Assembly (NCBI GenBank): GCA_028818695.1
Contig: JAPPNK010000021.1
Span: 1-64,000 of the forward strand
Direction: 5' to 3'
DNA length: 64,000 nucleotides
Source: Candidatus Poribacteria bacterium
GTDB lineage: Bacteria > Poribacteria > WGA-4E > GCA-2687025
The notes beneath the pieces were generated by a model. The model had not been told where the DNA came from, ran no database searches, and saw only the letters and a list, made by a program, of their open reading frames with translations. The position numbers and the translations under genes are program-made. Numbering within the stretch: the stretch's first letter is position 1; the number at the start of each line of letters is the position of its first letter. Below are positions 61,813 to 64,000 of the stretch, in pieces.

Positions 61813-62317
61813 ACCCCTCCATCGGTGGGGAAAGGTTGAACTGTCGCCGAAGCAGCGCGCCGCGTTCAACGCAATAGAATCGCTTTTGGCGAGTCAGCCC
61901 GTTTACGCCCCGATCTGTTTGATTGGGGCGTTCGGCTCCGGAAAAACAACATTGGCGCGCTACTGGCTTGCGCAGCATTTTGACAACCCGGAGGCGCGGT
62001 ATGTCTCGGCTGGGCGCCCCCTGCTGAACGGGCTGAAACAGGAGGAATCGCTGGCGAGAATGGGCGGAAACCCAGCGAAGATCCTGCCGCTGCTGCAGCT
62101 GGGGCTTTCCGAACTGCTGGAAGAAGCGCTGGCGGACGAACAGGCGGTTGTGTTGGACAATCTAGAGGTTGTGCAGCCGTACGGCGTCTCTCTGGAGAAA
62201 GCGGCGCTCCCCTATACCCGTCAGGGGAAGGCGGTTCTGCTCTGCCTTTCCAGCGACAAGAAAGCGAACTTCCACATGAACATTTCGCGGACGGAATGCC
62301 ATTGCTTCGAGATTTAG
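61790..62317 (+). CDS. P-loop ATPase-like protein
   Basis: A 175-residue protein with one Walker A (GAFGSGKTT, about 46-54), a Walker-B-like AVVLDN at about 121-126 and a short C-terminal part. The rest is alpha-helical (LLQLGLSELLEEALAD). It may be a small ATP-binding accessory protein; no family recognised. Start unclear: GTG 61790 or TTG 61799, both overlapping the lipoprotein stop. It overlaps the ComEA-like gene by 22 bases, so the three are probably coupled. Confidence 0.6.
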   Translation: MGSLSFDKPLHRWGKVELSPKQRAAFNAIESLLASQPVYAPICLIGAFGSGKTTLARYWLAQHFDNPEARYVSAGRPLLNGLKQEESLARMGGNPAKILPLLQLGLSELLEEALADEQAVVLDNLEVVQPYGVSLEKAALPYTRQGKAVLLCLSSDKKANFHMNISRTECHCFEI

Positions 62318-62772
62318 CGAGACGGTTAAACGAGCGCGGCCCGTTCACCAAGGCGGAGCGCGCATTGCTGATGGCGCTCGCGGCGTTCACGCTTGTGAGC
62401 GCCGCGGTTGCAGCGGCGCATTCGTTGTTCCCAGAAATGTTTTACGGCGAGCCGACCTTCAACGCCGCCGAAAAACATGAGCTGACAAGCGCCCCGCTTC
62501 CCGCTTCAACCCAAACGAGCGGAGCGGAAGAGAGCAAGGAAAGCGGCAATGCGCTGCTGAATCTCAACGCGGCGGACGCCGAGGCGCTTCAACAGCTGCC
62601 GGGCATCGGTCCTGTTCTTGCGCAGCGCATCGTGAACTGGCGGAACGAATACGGGCAGTTTGAGACGCTTGAAGACCTGTTGATGGTGGAAGGCATCGGG
62701 GAGAAACGCATTGAGCAGCTGCGGGCGGCGGCGCAGGTCGTTCCTGCAGAGAGCGGGTCGGCTTCCGAGTGA
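62296..62772 (+). CDS. ComEA-like helix-hairpin-helix protein
   Basis: A 158-residue protein: one membrane helix (about 23-42, ALLMALAAFTLVSAAVAAAHSLF), a linker, and a C-terminal double HhH domain (about 90-150: LNLNAADAEALQQLPGIGPVLAQRIVNWR and LEDLLMVEGIGEKRIEQLR). ComEA proteins bind double-stranded DNA at the cell surface during uptake; other members act in DNA metabolism. No other competence gene is in the window. Confidence 0.85.
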   Translation: MPLLRDLARRLNERGPFTKAERALLMALAAFTLVSAAVAAAHSLFPEMFYGEPTFNAAEKHELTSAPLPASTQTSGAEESKESGNALLNLNAADAEALQQLPGIGPVLAQRIVNWRNEYGQFETLEDLLMVEGIGEKRIEQLRAAAQVVPAESGSASE

Positions 62773-62791
62773 AGTTTAAGGAGAAGCTTGC

Positions 62792-64000
62792 ATGCATCGA
62801 CTGCGAAACATGACAGCGCGGCGCGCGCTTCTTCTTGCCATGCCTGTTGCGGCGTTGATTCTCTTGATTGTCGGGTTCGCAAGCCTCCTTCATGAAAGAT
62901 GGGAGACGCCTGGGCAAAATGAAACTGCCGCGGTTCAAAATGGAGCGGCAGACCGAACGGAAGAGAATCCGATCGAACGGAAGTCGGTCTTGAGACCCAA
63001 GGAGAAACCTGTTGAGTCGCTGCCCTTTGAAAACGGCAAGCTGGTTCCCGACGGATACAAGTGGCGCGATCCGCACCCGTGGCTCGTTTCTGTTCGCGGC
63101 GAAAGGTACCGCCGTTATATCGGACCGCAGACCGCGGAAGCGATCTTTGCGGTCTACGACTCGCCGTACACAACGGGCGAAAAGGCAGAAAAGCTGCTGG
63201 CGCATTGGAAACGGGTTCTCGCGCGCGGAGCTGTCGTCAACGACTACAAGGATGCGCTCAAATTAGGATTCAGTCTGATGAATGAGCTGGCGAATTTGCG
63301 CATCAGACCAGATCTTCACCGGAGTCGCTTCGACCTCTCAGCGGACGCTCCGATTGAAGAGATAGAAAAGACTCTGATAACGTACAGGATTCGCACCAGG
63401 CCGATCAAGAAGGAGCAGTTCAGCCATGCCGCCAAGACGGGCGAAGGCACCTTGAATGTGACGCTTTTTTCGGACGGATACGGCGGCGGAGGCATGGGCA
63501 TCTCGACCGTCCGGGCGGGCGGAAGCCGAAGAAGCAGCGATCTGACAGATAGGGAGTGGCGCAACATCAGACTCTACGGAACCGCTCCGAAAGGGTTTCG
63601 GCTGCGCTTGATTGACGAGGACGACAACGAGTTGCCGTTTGATAAGTTTCCGTCTTTCAATGAGCGCGACGCAGTGAAACGTCTGAGCAAAGCGAACCTT
63701 GGACAGCTGCTGTTTGCGCTTCCCTCGTATCTAATTCAACCCGACGCGCAGGAGCGCTCCACTGCGGCGTGGATGCGCATGATGAACAGGTACGACGCGG
63801 CGCTGGCAGAGCTCGCAGACCGAGGGCAGGTTCCAATGCCGGCAGCTGTACCGGGCGAAGCTCCTGGGGCTGCGAAACCTCTGGAGCCGATGGTCGATTG
63901 GGGCGATCCGGACCCGCGGCGCAAAAGCGTCGCCGAAGCATATATGTCCGCGCTAGAGAAGCAGGCAAAGAAGGCGAACATATCGGAGGCGGCGCGGGCG
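62792..64000 (+). CDS. Single-pass membrane protein, 3' end beyond window
   Basis: An open frame of 403 codons from ATG 62792 to the right edge, with AAGGAGA about 10 bases upstream. The N-terminus has a membrane helix (about 14-32, LLLAMPVAALILLIVGFASLL), then a charged linker, a WRDPHPWLVSVRGERYRRYIG segment, a helical GEKAEKLLAHWKRVLARG stretch, and a Gly-rich segment (FSDGYGGGGMGISTVRAGG, about 230-250). Late residues are charged and helical (SALEKQAKKANISEAARA). I do not recognise it. Gap of 19 bases from the ComEA-like gene suggests one transcript. Confidence 0.7.
   Translation, partial: MHRLRNMTARRALLLAMPVAALILLIVGFASLLHERWETPGQNETAAVQNGAADRTEENPIERKSVLRPKEKPVESLPFENGKLVPDGYKWRDPHPWLVSVRGERYRRYIGPQTAEAIFAVYDSPYTTGEKAEKLLAHWKRVLARGAVVNDYKDALKLGFSLMNELANLRIRPDLHRSRFDLSADAPIEEIEKTLITYRIRTRPIKKEQFSHAAKTGEGTLNVTLFSDGYGGGGMGISTVRAGGSRRSSDLTDREWRNIRLYGTAPKGFRLRLIDEDDNELPFDKFPSFNERDAVKRLSKANLGQLLFALPSYLIQPDAQERSTAAWMRMMNRYDAALAELADRGQVPMPAAVPGEAPGAAKPLEPMVDWGDPDPRRKSVAEAYMSALEKQAKKANISEAARA

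Noticed and set aside
1-64000. tRNA, rRNA, tmRNA or known riboswitch
   Set aside because: I looked for conserved tRNA T-loop sequences and long structured leaders in the gaps and found none I could support; a covariance-model search would be decisive.

Overview
The window looks like a chromosomal segment of a GC-rich, Gram-negative-type bacterium. LptE, YidC, two TonB-dependent receptors, lipobox lipoproteins and a heptose kinase all imply an outer membrane with LPS. The mix of phytanoyl-CoA-dioxygenase (PhyH) proteins, a sulfatase with a CGPYR active-site motif, a UroD-like protein, Gfo/Idh oxidoreductase, MoxR and many extracytoplasmic WD40 proteins is what I would expect from Candidatus Poribacteria or a close relative. 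That is an inference from gene content; no rRNA or tRNA gene was seen to confirm it.

Layout. 1-4064: a lipoprotein gene on the minus strand, two small paralogous genes each with its own copy of a promoter, a NodB-type deacetylase and a PhyH oxygenase. 4072-17421: a long minus-strand run with sulfatase, DUF-type lipoprotein, lptE, a WD40 lipoprotein, pnp, rpsO, a fused glyQS, moaA, nuoI, a UroD-like gene, a HEAT-repeat gene and yggU. 17567-24420: aquaporin (+), then a small unknown, a membrane-anchored VWA protein and a large Lhr helicase (-). 24434-30553: the classical rnpA-yidD-yidC-jag-mnmE block (-), preceded by an HNH nuclease gene and a lipoprotein gene where rpmH would be expected. 30812-45772: hydantoinase B, two tandem TonB receptors, a fused polytopic/spermidine-synthase-like/TPR protein, an outer-membrane protein ending in OmpA-like and SPOR domains, and a tandem pair of 307-residue membrane proteins. 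45985-57596: Gfo/Idh oxidoreductase, heptose-7-P kinase, MOSC and GDPD genes running straight into an array of five full-length WD40 proteins plus one one-blade remnant. 57600-64000: a membrane/coiled-coil protein and its MoxR ATPase, a second PhyH enzyme, a lipoprotein, a P-loop protein, a ComEA-like protein, and an unrecognised membrane protein cut by the right edge.

The most unusual feature is a set of short dispersed repeats. Family A has 20-bp terminal inverted repeats starting GGCAGTCTCTA; one copy is flanked by a perfect 8-bp direct duplication. Family B ends in an AAGGTCAG or GAGGTCAG motif. Almost every copy stops 5-18 bp upstream of the -35 box of a TTGNNN-N16/17/18-TANNNT promoter, and these promoters serve accessory genes (PhyH, HyuB, HNH, Gfo/Idh, WD40, tandem 307-residue proteins). 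This may be a non-autonomous element family that is coupled to promoters, or a shared upstream regulatory site.

The second theme is recent duplication and recombination: paired small genes, paired TonB receptors with a block of about 144 identical bases, paired 307-residue genes with a shared 5' part, and WD40 genes with copied promoters, an internal 33-bp duplication and a chimeric minigene. No intergenic stretch exceeds 300 bases. No CRISPR array, rRNA, tRNA or intact transposase gene was seen.
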